Under the pieces are notes generated by a model, which saw only the letters and a list, made by a program, of their open reading frames with translations, did not search any database and was not told the DNA's origin. Positions 62,734 to 64,000 of a stretch of DNA of 64,000 nucleotides are shown here, one piece after another. Source of the DNA: Rhodocista pekingensis (GTDB taxonomy: Bacteria > Pseudomonadota > Alphaproteobacteria > Azospirillales > Azospirillaceae). Within the stretch, counting starts at the first letter, position 1. Each line of letters opens with the position of its first letter. The DNA is taken from assembly GCF_042665545.1 (NCBI RefSeq), contig NZ_JBHTCM010000028.1:124001-188000 (forward strand), in the 5' to 3' direction. Both the position numbers and the translations under genes were made by a program.

Positions 62734-64000
62734 TCAGGAGCCGATCGGCCCCCCGCCGTCCTTGGTGATTACCACCACCGAGGGACGCGGGGGCACTTTC
62801 TCGTCGAAGTCCGGCCAGCGGGTGCCCGGATGCTCGAAGGTCGCCCGCTCGCCGGTGGCGACGACCTGCGACACACCGTCCACGCCGGGATGCTGCACGG
62901 CCAGGAACAGCGCCGTGTCGTCGGGCGTGAAGAAGGGACCGCACATCTCCGCGCCGATGGGGCAGCGGAAGAACGCCTTGGCCGTGCCGCGCAGGGGGCC
63001 TTCCGTCTCCACCGCCCAGAGCCCGTCGGCCGACCCGCTGGAGGTCGGCCAGGAATTGCCCTGGTCGGTGGCGACCCAGAGGCGGCCCTGGCCGTCCACC
63101 ACGCAGTTGTCCGGGCAGGCGAACCAGCCGTTCTCCGTGGTCGCGGGATTGAAGGTCGCCTTCACCTTGGGGTCGCCCGGGTTGCCGGCCTGGAGCAGCA
63201 TCGTCCAGCGGAACGTCTCCGCCGTGTGGTCGTCGTCCGGAGCCGACATCTCGACGATGTGGCCCCAGAGATTGCCGACTCGGGGATTGGCCGCATCCAC
63301 ATGGGTGATCGACGGATGCTCCGGGCGGGCCGGGCGGCGGTCGCTGTTGTTGGTCAGCATCGCATAGACCTTCTGGGTCCTGTGATTGACCTCGATGTCC
63401 TCGGGCCGGTCCATGCGGGTGGCCCCGACCAGGGTGGCGGCGTGGCGGGTGTTGATGGAGACGTCGGCCTGCGTCCGGAAGCCGTTCTCCGGCGTCAGCG
63501 GCCCCTGTCCCTGGATCAGCGGCAGCCAGGTGAGCGTGCTGTCGGCGTTGAAACGGGCGACATAGAGCGTGCCGTCCTCCAGCAGCGTCATGTTCTTCGC
63601 CCGGTCGTCGGGATCGAAGCGGTTGCGGCTGACGAAGCGGTAGATGTGCTCGAACACCTGGTCGTCGCCCATGTAGACGACGACGCGGCCGTCCTTGTTG
63701 ACGACGACGCCCGCCCCCTCGTGCTTGGCACGGCCCAGGGCCGTGTGCTTGCGCGGAGTCGAGGTGGGGTCGTAGGGATCGACCTCGACCACCCAGCCGA
63801 AGCGGTTGGCCTCGTTCGGTTCCTTGTTCACGTCGAAGCGCGGGTGGTGCAGGCCCCAGAGGTAGCGGCTGCCCGGCACCGTATAGCGGTCGTAGTTGCG
63901 CTGCTCGGGGTGCGACTGGTCGATGGTCCCGATGAAGTAGCCGTCGAAATTCTCTTCGCAGGTCAGGAACGTGCCCCAGGGCGTGACGCCGCCGGCGCAG
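62734..64000 (-). CDS. phoX: Alkaline phosphatase PhoX (DUF839), C-terminal part
   Basis: The C-terminal 422 codons of a PhoX-family phosphatase; its start lies beyond the right window edge. The family block CAGGVTPWGTFLTCEENFDGYF is visible at the edge, followed by LWGLHHPRFDVNKEPNEANRFGWVVEVDPYDP and CPDNCVVDGQGRLWVATDQG. PhoX is a Tat-exported, Ca2+/Fe3+-dependent phosphatase. It is followed by phoD in the same direction, giving a tandem of the two metal-dependent phosphatases. Confidence 0.92.
   Translation of the reverse strand, partial: CAGGVTPWGTFLTCEENFDGYFIGTIDQSHPEQRNYDRYTVPGSRYLWGLHHPRFDVNKEPNEANRFGWVVEVDPYDPTSTPRKHTALGRAKHEGAGVVVNKDGRVVVYMGDDQVFEHIYRFVSRNRFDPDDRAKNMTLLEDGTLYVARFNADSTLTWLPLIQGQGPLTPENGFRTQADVSINTRHAATLVGATRMDRPEDIEVNHRTQKVYAMLTNNSDRRPARPEHPSITHVDAANPRVGNLWGHIVEMSAPDDDHTAETFRWTMLLQAGNPGDPKVKATFNPATTENGWFACPDNCVVDGQGRLWVATDQGNSWPTSSGSADGLWAVETEGPLRGTAKAFFRCPIGAEMCGPFFTPDDTALFLAVQHPGVDGVSQVVATGERATFEHPGTRWPDFDEKVPPRPSVVVITKDGGGPIGS

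Noticed and set aside
1..64000. Mobile elements, tRNA/rRNA genes, CRISPR arrays
   Set aside because: No transposase, integrase, terminal repeats, tRNA-like fold or spaced repeats were recognised, even at the edges of the cbb cassette.

Overview
The window is a G+C-rich (roughly 70% by eye) proteobacterial chromosome segment with Shine-Dalgarno-led, tightly packed operons and many 4-nt ATGA/GTGA start-stop overlaps. Gene content (PrsK/PrsR/PrsT, XrtA-associated polysaccharide genes, RuBisCO cbbLSQO, tandem PhoX/PhoD) points to an alphaproteobacterium of the Rhodospirillales/Azospirillaceae type, plausibly a Rhodospirillum centenum (Rhodocista)-like purple bacterium. The taxon is an inference; no rRNA or housekeeping marker is present. 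No tRNA, rRNA, CRISPR array, insertion sequence or phage gene was seen.

Layout: 2-3948 carries the end of histidine kinase PrsK, the sigma-54 activator PrsR and an initiating sugar transferase. 4329-13942 is an unrelated interlude: a P-type cation ATPase with a universal stress protein, a methyltransferase, a 53-residue membrane protein, a LysR regulator, and a ThDP enzyme/flavoprotein pair. 14135-27407 returns to exopolysaccharide (EPS) genes of the exosortase A (XrtA) type: nucleotide-sugar dehydrogenase, the TPR lipoprotein PrsT, glycosyltransferases, AAA ATPase, DUF3473 deacetylase, FemAB-like protein and amidotransferase. 27380-34409 interrupts this with an aminoglycoside phosphotransferase-like gene and a complete cbbR-cbbLSQO cassette for a green-like form IA RuBisCO. 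34406-45649 resumes with EPS export and polymerisation: an unusual outer-membrane export protein fused to a beta-barrel, a second export lipoprotein, chain-length regulator, tyrosine autokinase, O-antigen-ligase-like protein, glycosyltransferase and two secreted proteins. 45654-60678 holds the flippase, two more asparagine-synthase-like enzymes, a PLP decarboxylase, an acyl-AMP ligase, a GNAT protein, an acyl carrier protein, two alpha/beta hydrolases, a second deacetylase, UDP-GlcNAc 2-epimerase, a glycosyltransferase and a pyruvyl transferase. 60798-64000 has an Rmf-like protein behind an FNR/FixK-type box, then phosphatases PhoD and PhoX (PhoX runs off the window).

Working together (inference): the sugar transferase starts a lipid-linked repeat unit and the glycosyltransferases extend it. 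WecB plus the UDP-sugar dehydrogenase supply an amino-uronic acid, which the asparagine-synthase-like enzymes could amidate. Wzx flips the unit, the ligase/polymerase and Wzc-like pair control polymer length, and the two export proteins carry it across the outer membrane. The ACP/ligase/decarboxylase set probably makes a small acyl or amine substituent. A strong -24/-12 (sigma-54) promoter in front of the ACP gene connects this set to PrsK/PrsR. Neither the exosortase itself nor any PEP-CTERM substrate is encoded inside the window.
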